Shown piece by piece: positions 1-5,142 of a stretch of DNA of 5,142 bases. Made by a program: the position numbers and the translations under genes. Source of the stretch: Chloroflexota bacterium (lineage in GTDB: Bacteria; Chloroflexota; Anaerolineae; DTPP01). Where the stretch lies: contig JAAYZY010000144.1 of the NCBI GenBank assembly GCA_012514615.1, positions 1-5,142 of the forward strand. The letters run 5' to 3'. Numbering within the stretch: the stretch's first letter is position 1; every line of letters begins with the position of its first letter. The notes under the pieces are model-generated. The model saw only the letters and a program-made list of their open reading frames with translations, was not told the origin of the DNA and did no database searches.

Positions 1-2
1 AC

Positions 3-1184
3 GGCGTGGTCACCGACATCAGCGATCGCAAGCAGATGGAAGCGCAGTTCCTGCAGGCGCAGAAGATGGAAACGGTGGGGCGGCTGGCCGGCGGCGTGGC
101 CCACGACTTCAACAACCTACTCACCGCCATCAGCGGCTATTCCACCCTGGCCCTGGACAACCTGGGCCCCACCGACCCGCTGCGGGAAGACATCGAGCAG
201 GTGATCAAGGCGTCCAACCGCGCCGCGGCGCTGACGCGGCAGCTTCTGGCCTTCTCGCGCCGCCAGATCATCCAGCCCAGGATCGTGAACCTAAACGACC
301 TGATGCTGGAGCTGGACAAGATGCTGCGCCGCCTCATCGGTGAAGACATCGAGATGGTGACGCTGCCCGCGCCAGGCCTAGGCAGTGTGCGCGTCGATCC
401 CACTCAGATCGAGCAGATCTTGGTGAACTTGGCGGTGAACGCCCGCGACGCCATGACCGAAGGCGGCAAACTGACCATCGAGACGGACAACGTAGCGCTG
501 GACCGAGAGTACGCCCTGCACCACGTGGGGGTGGTGCCGGGCGAGTATGTGATGCTGGCTGTGAGCGACACCGGCTGCGGGATCCCGGAAGACGTGCGGG
601 CCCGCATCTTCGAACCGTTCTTCACCGCCAAAGATGTGGGCAAAGGCTCTGGTCTGGGCCTGCCCATCGTCTACGGCATCGTGAAGCAGCACGGCGGTCA
701 CATCTTCGTCTACAGCGAAGAGGGGCACGGGACATCGTTCAAGATCTACCTGCCGCAGGTGGCCGGGCAGCCCACCCCAACCGCCAACCAGCCGCCGGTG
801 AGCAAGCTGCCCACCGGCACCGAGACGGTGCTGCTGGTGGAAGACGAGCCGCTGGTGCGGGCCATGGCCAAGCGCATCTTGCTGGGGCAGGGCTACACCG
901 TGCTGGAGGCCAGCAACGGCGACGAGGCGATCTGGCTGGCGCAAGAGCACCTGGGGGAGATCCACCTGCTGCTGACCGACGTGGTGATGCCGGGCATGAG
1001 CGGCAAGGAGCTGTCTTGGCGGCTGCAAACGCTGCGGCCCACCCTGCGCATCCTGTACATCTCCGGCTACGCCAGCAACGCCATCGTGCACGGCGGCGTG
1101 CTGGACCAGGGCACCGAGTTCCTGCAGAAGCCGTTCACCATCTCGACCCTGGCGCACAAAGTGCGCGAGGTGCTGGAAAGCTAA
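3..1184 (+). CDS. Hybrid sensor histidine kinase/response regulator (5'-partial)
   Basis: This is the C-terminal part of a hybrid two-component kinase that autophosphorylates on His and passes the phosphate to its own receiver domain. The frame is open to the left edge, and the first residues ([10 protein letters not shown]) look like the end of a PAS/PAC sensor domain, so the true start and the sensor lie outside. Numbering from the GTG at position 6: HisKA with the phospho-acceptor in AHDFNN (His33); HATPase with N-box [10 protein letters not shown] (141-150), G1 DTGCGIP (188-194), F-box EPFFTAK (203-209) and G2 GSGLGLP (214-220); a Pro/Thr-rich linker (about 254-272); receiver with acidic pocket E279/D280, phospho-acceptor D325 in TDVVMPG, S353 and K375. 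All catalytic residues are present. The HDFNN H-box is typical of the class of soluble or PAS-linked hybrid kinases. No transmembrane segment lies in the visible part. The signal sensed and the output partner cannot be read here. Confidence 0.95.
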   Translation, partial: GVVTDISDRKQMEAQFLQAQKMETVGRLAGGVAHDFNNLLTAISGYSTLALDNLGPTDPLREDIEQVIKASNRAAALTRQLLAFSRRQIIQPRIVNLNDLMLELDKMLRRLIGEDIEMVTLPAPGLGSVRVDPTQIEQILVNLAVNARDAMTEGGKLTIETDNVALDREYALHHVGVVPGEYVMLAVSDTGCGIPEDVRARIFEPFFTAKDVGKGSGLGLPIVYGIVKQHGGHIFVYSEEGHGTSFKIYLPQVAGQPTPTANQPPVSKLPTGTETVLLVEDEPLVRAMAKRILLGQGYTVLEASNGDEAIWLAQEHLGEIHLLLTDVVMPGMSGKELSWRLQTLRPTLRILYISGYASNAIVHGGVLDQGTEFLQKPFTISTLAHKVREVLES

Positions 1185-1205
1185 CCCCCTAGCCACCACA
1201 ACCGG

Positions 1206-1231
1206 AGGGGTGCGGCGGTCGCCGCGCCCCT
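1206..1231 (+). terminator. GC-rich hairpin after kinase gene, possible terminator without U-tract
   Basis: AGGGGTGCGGCG and CGCCGCGCCCCT form a 12-position inverted repeat with one G-U wobble (1211/1226), separated by only GT. In RNA this gives an 11-bp stem with a GGUC tetraloop. It starts 22 nt after the kinase stop and precedes the next promoter, the expected place for a terminator. The following bases (GCCTCTGTG) are not a U-tract, so canonical intrinsic termination is uncertain; it may instead protect the 3' end. Confidence 0.45.
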
Positions 1232-1282
1232 GCCTCTGTGACCCCCAAGCCAAGGCACCCGGGCCCAGCGCGCCCTGCGCCA

Positions 1283-1311
1283 TACGCACGATTGGCCAGA
1301 TGGTGTATAAT
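1283..1311 (+). promoter_or_regulatory. Sigma70-like promoter of the glycosyltransferase gene
   Basis: A perfect TATAAT -10 box lies at 1306-1311. The -35 at a 17-bp spacing (TACGCA, 1283-1288) matches TTGACA at only three positions, so the call rests on the -10 box and its location. It would start transcription near 1318 and give a leader of about 50 nt to the ATG at 1370. The lack of a good -35 suggests either a weak promoter or one that needs an activator. Confidence 0.55.
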
Positions 1312-1322
1312 GGTGGCGCGCC

Positions 1323-1338
1323 GATCGGGATCCTGATC
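1323..1338. repeat. 16-bp near-palindrome just downstream of the promoter (possible operator)
   Basis: GATC-G-GGATCC-T-GATC is a dyad centred between 1330 and 1331 with a single mismatched pair (1327/1334, which would be G-U in RNA). It falls at about +6 to +21 from the inferred start of transcription, a position where a bound repressor would block RNA polymerase. It contains three GATC sites at 6-bp intervals. An operator role is inference. Confidence 0.35.
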
Positions 1339-1369
1339 TCACTTCGTTCGGCCTGAGGACAAGCAGCCC

Positions 1370-2650
1370 ATGCTTCAGCGCGTTGCCATGTTCAGCGTTC
1401 ACACCTGCCCGTTGGCCACCCTGGGCGGCAAAGAGACCGGCGGGATGAACGTCTATGTGCGGGAGCTCACCCGCGAGTTCGGCCGCCGGGGCCTGCCGGT
1501 GGACGTCTTCACCCGCGCCCAGCGGCCCGACCACCTGCGCATCTGCCCCCTGGGCGACCACGGCCGGGTGATCCACATCACTGCCGGGCAGCGAGGCCCC
1601 TACGACAAGAACGACCTCTACGACCACGTGCCGCAGTTCGTGGAGGGCGTGCGCCGTTTCGCCCAAGAGGAGGGGCTGAGCTACGACATCCTGCACAGCC
1701 ACTACTGGCTCTCGGCCCTGGTGGCCCGGGAGCTGCGGCAGGCCTGGGGCGCGCCCATCGTACACATGGCCCACACCTGGGGTGAGATGAAGAACCGCGT
1801 GGCCCAGTCGCCGGCCGAGTTCGAAAGCCCCCGCCGCCTGGCCAGCGAACGGGAGATCGTCGGCTTCGTCGACCGTCTGGTGGCAGCCACCGACCGAGAG
1901 ACCCAGCAGATGCAGGAGTACTATGGGGCAGACCCGGCCAGGGTCTCTGTGGTTCCGCCAGGCGTGGACTTGGAGCGCTTCCGGCCGCTGCCCTGCCCCG
2001 AGGCCCGGGCGGCCATCGGCGTGCCCCGGGACCACCTGATGATCCTCTTCGTGGGGCGCATCCAGCCGATCAAGGGGATCGACACCCTGATGCAGGCCCT
2101 GGCCCTGCTGCTGCAGCGGCAACCCGCCTTGCGCCCACGGCTCTGTGTGAGCCTCATCGGCGGCGACCCGGACCCGGACAGCGAGCACGAACGCAGCGAG
2201 ATGGCCCGCCTGACGGCCCTGCGGGAGTCGCTGGGCATCGGCGACCTGGTAACCTTCTTGGGCTCCAAGGATCAAGACACCCTGGTGCACTACTACTCGG
2301 CCGCGTCCATGGTGGTGATGCCTTCGCACTACGAATCGTTCGGCATGGTGGCCCTGGAGGCCATGGCCTGCGGCACGCCGGTGATCGCCTCCGACGTGGG
2401 CGGCCTGTCGTTCAGCGTGGCCCACAACTTCAGCGGCTACCTGGTGCCGGCCGGCAACCCCGACGCCTTGGCCGAAAAGATCGCCCTGCTGCTAGAGGAC
2501 GGCGAGCTGAGGCGGCGCCTCAGCAGGCAGGCCCGCCACTGGGCCCAGCAGTACGGGTGGGGCAGCATCGCCGACCGCATCTTGGAAGTCTACCGCACCA
2601 CGCTGGCCGGCGCGGCGATCCCTTGCCTGCGGCCTTGTTCCTGCGGGTAA
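1370..2650 (+). CDS. GT4-family (GT-B fold) glycosyltransferase, MshA/sucrose-synthase-like
   Basis: A predicted cytosolic retaining glycosyltransferase that moves a sugar from a nucleotide-sugar donor to an unknown acceptor. The 426 residues are a normal length for family GT4. The N-terminal Rossmann half carries the glycine loop GGMNVYV (24-30) and DILHSHYWLS (106-115). The C-terminal donor-binding half carries GRIQPIKG (229-236, with R230 and K235 expected to contact the donor diphosphate) and HYESFGMVALEAMACGTPV, whose E322 and E330 form the EX7E signature. The GGMN loop and HSHYW motif resemble the MshA (D-inositol-3-phosphate GlcNAc-transferase)/sucrose-phosphate synthase group, but many unrelated-function GT4 proteins share them, so I assign no symbol. 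Start: ATG 1370 with GAGG at 1355-1358, 11 nt upstream; ATG 1388 (Met7) is possible but would remove part of the first beta strand (RVAMFSVH). The tail after about residue 412 is odd: it ends PCLRPCSCG and is encoded by an imperfect duplication. Confidence 0.93.
   Translation: MLQRVAMFSVHTCPLATLGGKETGGMNVYVRELTREFGRRGLPVDVFTRAQRPDHLRICPLGDHGRVIHITAGQRGPYDKNDLYDHVPQFVEGVRRFAQEEGLSYDILHSHYWLSALVARELRQAWGAPIVHMAHTWGEMKNRVAQSPAEFESPRRLASEREIVGFVDRLVAATDRETQQMQEYYGADPARVSVVPPGVDLERFRPLPCPEARAAIGVPRDHLMILFVGRIQPIKGIDTLMQALALLLQRQPALRPRLCVSLIGGDPDPDSEHERSEMARLTALRESLGIGDLVTFLGSKDQDTLVHYYSAASMVVMPSHYESFGMVALEAMACGTPVIASDVGGLSFSVAHNFSGYLVPAGNPDALAEKIALLLEDGELRRRLSRQARHWAQQYGWGSIADRILEVYRTTLAGAAIPCLRPCSCG
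2621..2646 (+). repeat. Imperfect tandem duplication encoding the Cys-rich C-terminus
   Basis: CCTTGCCTGCGG (2621-2632) is followed directly by CCTTGTTCCTGCGG (2633-2646), the second copy being two bases longer. The pair encodes the last residues of the glycosyltransferase (PCLRPCSCG) immediately before its TAA stop. It looks like replication slippage at the gene end, with the two-base difference shifting frame between copies. Confidence 0.55.
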
Positions 2651-2720
2651 GGCAGGACGAGGGAGCCCCCACGGAGAGCGACGCTATGGCGCGGCGGTGA
2701 ACCGCCCCCTGGCCTGCTGA

Positions 2721-2728
2721 GGGAGGTG
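2721..2728 (+). promoter_or_regulatory. Strong Shine-Dalgarno for the DUF72 gene
   Basis: GGGAGGTG lies 5 nt before the ATG at 2734 and matches the anti-Shine-Dalgarno core GGAGGTG. It fixes the start. The 83-nt gap (2651-2733) shows no recognisable promoter. It holds a short hairpin, GGCGG-TGAA-CCGCC (2693-2706), without a T-run, so read-through from the glycosyltransferase gene is plausible. Confidence 0.8.
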
Positions 2729-2733
2729 GACGG

Positions 2734-3576
2734 ATGACCCGAGTCCACGTGGGCACCTGCAGCTGGGCTGACCACCAGTCCTTCTACCCCGAGGGGCTGC
2801 CAGCCAACCGGCAGATCGCCTACTACGCCTCGCAGTTTCCCATCGTGGAGGTCAACTCTAGCTTCTACCGGCTGATGCCGGCGCGCAACTACGCCCTCTG
2901 GGCCGAGCGCACCCCGCCAGGCTTCGTCTTCGATGTGAAACCCTACCGCCAGCTCACCTGGCACGACCGGGAGACCCCGCCGGACGAGGCCGTGACGGAG
3001 GCGTTCCGCCAGTCGCTGGCCCCGCTGCGGCAAGCCGCCAAGCTGGGCGCGGTGCACTTCCAGTTCCCGCCCTGGTTTGTCTATCGGCCGGAGAACGTGG
3101 AGTACCTTCGCCAGGTGCGGCAGTGGTTCGCCGACGACCGCCTGAGCGTGGAGTTCCGCCATCGCTCGTGGCTGGAAGGCCCCCACCTGCCGCAGCTTCT
3201 GGAAACGATGCGGGCGGAGCGCGTGGGCCTGACGGTGGTGGACGAGCCCCAGGTGGGCAGCGGCAGCGTGCCGACCGTGCTGGAAGTGACCACGCCGGAG
3301 CTGGTGGTGCTGCGCTTCCACGGACGCAACGCCAAGATGTGGTACGCCAAGGTGCGCACCACCGCCGAGCGCTTCGACTACCTCTACACCGAAGACGAGC
3401 TGCGCCCCTGGGCCGACCGGATCGGCTCTTTGGCCTCCCAGGCCCAGGAGATCCACGTTCTCTTCAACAACAACGCCCGCGACTACGCCGTCCAGAACGC
3501 CCGCCAGCTCACGCTGCTGCTGGAGGAACGCCTGGGCCACGCCGTGGCGCGGGGCCAGGGCTGCTTCCCCGGCTGA
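2734..3576 (+). CDS. DUF72 (YecE-like) family protein
   Basis: A complete member of the DUF72/YecE family, a TIM-barrel-like fold whose reaction is not established; the cytosolic location is inferred from the absence of a signal peptide or membrane segment. Its 280 residues fit the usual 240-300. The family's conserved blocks appear in order: GTCSW (7-11), VEVNSSFY (38-45), FVFDVKPYRQLTW (64-76), LGAVHFQFPPWF (104-115), SVEFRHRSW (138-146), LRFHGRNAKMWY (193-204), a Tyr-rich YLYTEDELRPW (216-226) and HVLFNNN (241-247) followed by AVQNARQL. The buried Glu, Arg, His and Asn of these blocks resemble an active site, so an enzyme is likely, but substrate and product are unknown. It sits 83 nt behind the glycosyltransferase in the same direction and may share its transcript. 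The tail past residue 268 (AVARGQGCFPG) lies beyond the conserved core. Confidence 0.93.
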   Translation: MTRVHVGTCSWADHQSFYPEGLPANRQIAYYASQFPIVEVNSSFYRLMPARNYALWAERTPPGFVFDVKPYRQLTWHDRETPPDEAVTEAFRQSLAPLRQAAKLGAVHFQFPPWFVYRPENVEYLRQVRQWFADDRLSVEFRHRSWLEGPHLPQLLETMRAERVGLTVVDEPQVGSGSVPTVLEVTTPELVVLRFHGRNAKMWYAKVRTTAERFDYLYTEDELRPWADRIGSLASQAQEIHVLFNNNARDYAVQNARQLTLLLEERLGHAVARGQGCFPG

Positions 3577-3588
3577 TCCGCCGACCCC

Positions 3589-3617
3589 TTGACAACGGAC
3601 CGTCATTCCGGTACTAT
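3589..3617 (+). promoter_or_regulatory. Strong sigma70-like promoter of the exported-protein gene
   Basis: A perfect -35 TTGACA (3589-3594), a 17-bp spacer and a -10 TACTAT (3612-3617, four of six matches) place transcription start near 3624. It begins only 12 bp after the DUF72 stop codon, so the downstream gene has its own transcript. This is the best -35/-10 pair in the window. Confidence 0.75.
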
Positions 3618-3623
3618 CTGGGC

Positions 3624-3776
3624 AAAGGATCGCATCTCTACGGTCTTCCGGCCTGTGGGCGCATGCGCTCTCACAGCAGCGAACGGCAGCCAGGTCCAGG
3701 GCAGCACACCAGGCAACCCTCCCTCCCTGAGACCGAGAGCCCTACAAGGCATCGCCAAGAGAAAGGAAGAAAGCCC
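3624..3776 (+). promoter_or_regulatory. Long (~153 nt) 5' leader of the exported-protein gene
   Basis: Between the inferred start of transcription and the ATG at 3777 lies a leader much longer than the others here. It contains the 10-bp palindrome GCGCATGCGC (3659-3668), flanked by TGTG (3654-3657) and CACA (3672-3675), which can pair around it, and a pyrimidine-rich stretch CCCTCCCTCCCTG (about 3717-3729). The ribosome site AAAGGA (3762-3767) is 9 nt from the ATG. I recognise no known riboswitch core. An in-frame ATG at 3663 would add 38 polar residues, but it sits inside the palindrome without a good Shine-Dalgarno, so I read this as untranslated. Confidence 0.45.
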
Positions 3777-4418
3777 ATGAAGACGACCGACCTGCGCAAA
3801 CGCCTGGCCGTGATGGTTGCCGCCATCCTCCTGGTCGTGCTGACCACGTCAGCGGGAGCCGGAGACCCCACCACCAACGCCCTGGAGGGGGCGCTGCCCT
3901 TCGCCCCAGACCAGAACAGCGCCCCCCAGGCCGAGCAGCCGCTGGGGGCAGACCTCCTGGTGGAAGATGCAGAGGCCGCCAAGGCTTTGTTCACCGATGA
4001 GGCCACGCTCTTCATCAACGTGCCGGCCGCTGCCTTCATCAACGATGGCAACAACGACCAGGGCGACTGGTTCACCAGTTTCGGCGGCGGCTATCTCCAG
4101 GGCAAGAGGGCTTCCGGTTCCGCCTGCTTCTCAGCGCCGCTCTACCTGCCCCCTGGCGCCACGGTGGTGGCGCTGGAAGGGTGGCTCTACGACAACTCCG
4201 ACGGCCAGACTTACCTGCGCCTCTACAACCGCCGGGTGACCAACAACGTGGTGACCACCATGGCCGAAGTCCTCACCACCAACAGCACCGCGGTCAAGAA
4301 ATACACCGACACCACGGTGGTGGATGGTGTGATGACCAACAACAACGCCTACTTCTTGGGCACTTGTCTCCAGAAGGCTCATAGTATCCACGGCGCCCGG
4401 CTGACCCTGGTCAAGTGA
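3777..4418 (+). CDS. Sec-exported protein of unrecognised family, probably beta-sandwich
   Basis: I do not recognise a named family. The 213 residues begin with a clear Sec signal peptide: basic n-region (MKTTDLRKR), hydrophobic core (about 10-22) and an AGA cleavage site after Ala28; there is no lipobox Cys. A disordered Pro/Gln/Ala-rich segment follows (about 29-58, including DQNSAPQAEQP). The rest, from about residue 75, alternates hydrophobic and polar residues with many Asn, Thr, Gly and Tyr and reads as beta strands: LFINVPAAAF, CFSAPLYLPPGATVVALEGWLYD, QTYLRLYNRRV. Two cysteines (C117, C197) could form one disulfide in the mature protein. No catalytic motif, anchor or sorting signal is visible. 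Start: ATG 3777 with AAAGGA 9 nt upstream and a signal peptide directly at it; the open frame runs further upstream (to 3123) only as a high-GC shadow across DUF72. It has its own promoter and terminator-like hairpin, so it is probably monocistronic. Role unknown: a surface or secreted structural or binding protein is the best guess. Confidence 0.85.
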   Translation: MKTTDLRKRLAVMVAAILLVVLTTSAGAGDPTTNALEGALPFAPDQNSAPQAEQPLGADLLVEDAEAAKALFTDEATLFINVPAAAFINDGNNDQGDWFTSFGGGYLQGKRASGSACFSAPLYLPPGATVVALEGWLYDNSDGQTYLRLYNRRVTNNVVTTMAEVLTTNSTAVKKYTDTTVVDGVMTNNNAYFLGTCLQKAHSIHGARLTLVK

Positions 4419-4428
4419 AGCCACTGAC

Positions 4429-4469
4429 GGCAGGCCCGGCGTCACCACCCCACAGACGCCGGGCCTGCC
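4429..4469. terminator. Perfect 15-bp hairpin between convergent genes, likely terminator
   Basis: GGCAGGCCCGGCGTC (4429-4443) and GACGCCGGGCCTGCC (4455-4469) are exact reverse complements around an 11-nt loop, starting 11 nt after the exported-protein stop. No U-tract follows on either strand (CCCACTGCCGTC on +), so it is a U-less terminator candidate. An alternative outer pairing exists: GACGGCAG (4426-4433) with CTGCCGTC (4473-4480). The rest of the gap (4470-4575) holds only a 6-bp hairpin, CATGGC-GCGG-GCCATG (4516-4531), 45 nt beyond the stop of the leftward gene. Confidence 0.6.
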
Positions 4470-4575
4470 CCACTGCCGTCCCTTGCCAAACGCGACCATC
4501 GGTGATCCTGGGGCCCATGGCGCGGGCCATGCGGCCGTCCGCAGCTACCCCACCGTCACTCTGGTCTCGCGCCCC

Positions 4576-4974
4576 TCACAGGAACTGCTGGATCTCGATG
4601 ACGTAGCCTTCTGGGTCTTGCAGCAAGAAGAGGCGCAGGGCGAGCTCCGGCACGTCGTGGGGGGTGTTGAGGGTGGGCACCCCTTGGGCGGTCAGGTAGG
4701 CGTACCATGCGTCGGCGTCGCCCACCACCAGGGTCAGCTCCACCGGCTTGATGGCGTTGGCCTTGTGGTAACCCCGCTTCTCGTCCACCACGCCCATGTG
4801 GGCGTTGCCGGTCACCCGGAAGATCTTGGACCAGCCCTGGTCCACCGTGAGCTCAAAGCCCATGGTCTCCCCGTAGAAGCGGACGGCGCGGTCGAAGTCC
4901 TTGTAGTAGAAGAAGGTGATCAGGGCGTCCACCCCGGGTCGGGTCGGGGGGGCGGGGGTCTGGCAGTGGCTCAT
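4576..4974 (-). CDS. VOC (glyoxalase/bleomycin-resistance fold) family protein
   Basis: A 132-residue single-domain protein of the vicinal oxygen chelate superfamily, cytosolic and probably dimeric as is usual for this length. It has the two paired beta-alpha-beta-beta-beta modules: first DALITFFYYKDFDRAVRFYGETMGFEL (about 16-42, written here as the module containing KDFDRAVRFY) through AHMGVVDEK, then VELTLVVGDADAWYAYLTAQGVP followed by LQDPEGYVIEIQQFL. The C-terminal Glu (E127) in the DPEGYVIEI strand is at the usual metal-ligand position. By hand alignment the first-strand ligand position is Ile19 and the third-strand one is Glu79 in place of His, so it is unlikely to be a classical glyoxalase I. 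Substrate unknown. Start: ATG 4974 with AAAGGAG (4987-4981) 6 nt upstream and an extended -10 box behind it; an in-frame extension to 5121 would run through that promoter and is rejected. It converges with the exported-protein gene and diverges from the gene at 5093. Confidence 0.9.
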   Translation of the reverse strand: MSHCQTPAPPTRPGVDALITFFYYKDFDRAVRFYGETMGFELTVDQGWSKIFRVTGNAHMGVVDEKRGYHKANAIKPVELTLVVGDADAWYAYLTAQGVPTLNTPHDVPELALRLFLLQDPEGYVIEIQQFL

Positions 4975-5007
4975 GCAACTCTCCTTTCCATGGCCGTAGG
5001 ATGCCCC

Positions 5008-5016
5008 ATTATAGCA
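5008..5016 (-). promoter_or_regulatory. Extended -10 promoter of the VOC gene
   Basis: Read on the minus strand, 5016 to 5008 is TGCTATAAT: a perfect TATAAT with the TGn extension that can substitute for a -35. No good -35 appears at 16-18 bp (AAGGCT at 17). Transcription would start near 5001, leaving a short leader of about 26 nt that carries the Shine-Dalgarno. Confidence 0.65.
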
Positions 5017-5034
5017 CGGCGCAGCGGCGAAGCC

Positions 5035-5063
5035 TTGCCAGCAGGCTGCCGCTGTGCGACAAT
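5035..5063 (+). promoter_or_regulatory. Promoter of the rightward gene at 5093
   Basis: A -35 TTGCCA (5035-5040), a 17-bp spacer and an extended -10 TGCGACAAT (5055-5063) point right, with a start near 5070 and a leader of about 23 nt. The short inverted repeat GGGGC-CA-GCCCC (5064-5075) covers the inferred start site. This promoter lies back-to-back with that of the VOC gene. Confidence 0.5.
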
Positions 5064-5092
5064 GGGGCCAGCCCCGCCCAGGAGGAGCCGCC

Positions 5093-5142
5093 GTGGACGA
5101 GACTCCCCAGGCCGAGCGCATCCGTCAACTGGAGCAGGAGAT
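5093..5142 (+). CDS. Start of a rightward gene (3'-partial), product unknown
   Basis: A GTG at 5093 lies 7 nt after GGAGG (5081-5085, within AGGAGGAG) and opens a frame that runs to the window edge: MDETPQAERIRQLEQE. Only 16 codons are visible, so no function can be given. The charged, Glu/Gln/Arg-rich start with Ile and Leu spaced as in a heptad suggests an N-terminal helix or coiled coil. An upstream ATG at 5062 is inside the -10 box and has no ribosome site, so GTG is preferred. Confidence 0.6.
   Translation, partial: MDETPQAERIRQLEQE

Noticed and set aside
378..1289. A 303-codon minus-strand open frame opposite the kinase
   Set aside because: The translation is His/Gln/Val-rich with no motif, while the plus strand encodes all kinase and receiver motifs; it is antisense shadow.
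1181..2425. A 414-codon open frame on the minus strand opposite the glycosyltransferase
   Set aside because: It is a shadow of high-GC coding sequence: low-complexity His/Gly/Val/Gln-rich translation without any domain, opposite a gene with complete GT4 motifs.
2693..2706. GGCGG-TGAA-CCGCC hairpin in the gap before DUF72 as a terminator
   Set aside because: The stem is only five or six base pairs and no T-run follows; it is too weak to call.
2590..3606. A 338-codon minus-strand open frame opposite DUF72
   Set aside because: Same shadow pattern; the plus strand has every DUF72 block and a strong ribosome site.
3123..3776. Upstream 218-codon in-frame extension of the exported protein
   Set aside because: It overlaps DUF72 in another frame, is Arg/Pro/Gly-rich, crosses a strong promoter, and would bury the signal peptide; ATG 3777 has its own ribosome site.
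3589..3780. A 63-codon plus-strand open frame in the leader
   Set aside because: Its start codon lies in the promoter region upstream of the inferred transcription start, has no ribosome site, and the product has no recognisable feature.
4419..4480. GCCACTG near the hairpin, reminiscent of a cobalamin riboswitch core
   Set aside because: The other conserved riboswitch elements are absent and the site is 3' of a gene, not in a leader; the structure is a simple hairpin.
4516..4531. CATGGC-GCGG-GCCATG hairpin as the terminator of the VOC gene
   Set aside because: Six base pairs and no T-run on the minus strand; chance occurrence is likely in such GC-rich DNA.
4975..5121. N-terminal extension of the VOC protein by 49 residues
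   Set aside because: It would run through the extended -10 box and Shine-Dalgarno that serve ATG 4974, and adds nothing matching the VOC fold.

Overview
The window is high-GC (roughly two thirds G+C by eye) bacterial chromosome. It holds four complete genes and two partial ones, cut by the window edges. No tRNA, rRNA, insertion sequence, CRISPR array or phage gene is visible. The style of the proteins (HDFNN-type hybrid histidine kinase, MshA/sucrose-synthase-like GT4 glycosyltransferase, DUF72, Asn/Thr-rich exported beta protein) and the sigma70-like TATAAT promoters would fit a Chloroflexota bacterium (Anaerolineae/Caldilineae type). That is an inference from general resemblance, with no marker gene to prove it.

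Layout. Positions 3-1184 (+) hold the C-terminal part of a hybrid sensor kinase: the end of a PAS/PAC region, then HisKA, HATPase and a receiver domain. A GC-rich hairpin follows. A new promoter near 1306 with a palindrome just downstream drives a GT4 glycosyltransferase (1370-2650, +). A DUF72/YecE protein (2734-3576, +) follows with a strong Shine-Dalgarno and no promoter of its own that I can see, so these two may be co-transcribed. Ten bases after the DUF72 stop there is a textbook promoter (TTGACA, 17 bp, TACTAT). It opens a roughly 150-nt leader before a 213-residue Sec-exported protein of unrecognised family (3777-4418, +). A perfect 15-bp hairpin closes that gene. Converging on it from the other strand is a small VOC/glyoxalase-fold protein (4576-4974, -). 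Its promoter lies back-to-back with a promoter for a rightward gene whose first 16 codons (GTG at 5093) are in the window.

The genes look like separate short transcription units and not one pathway: signalling, sugar transfer, an uncharacterised enzyme-like barrel, a secreted protein and a small VOC protein. I found no convincing new multi-gene system. The most worthwhile leads are the orphan exported protein with its own strong promoter and long leader, the hairpin after it that lacks a U-tract, and the compact divergent promoter pair at 5008-5063.
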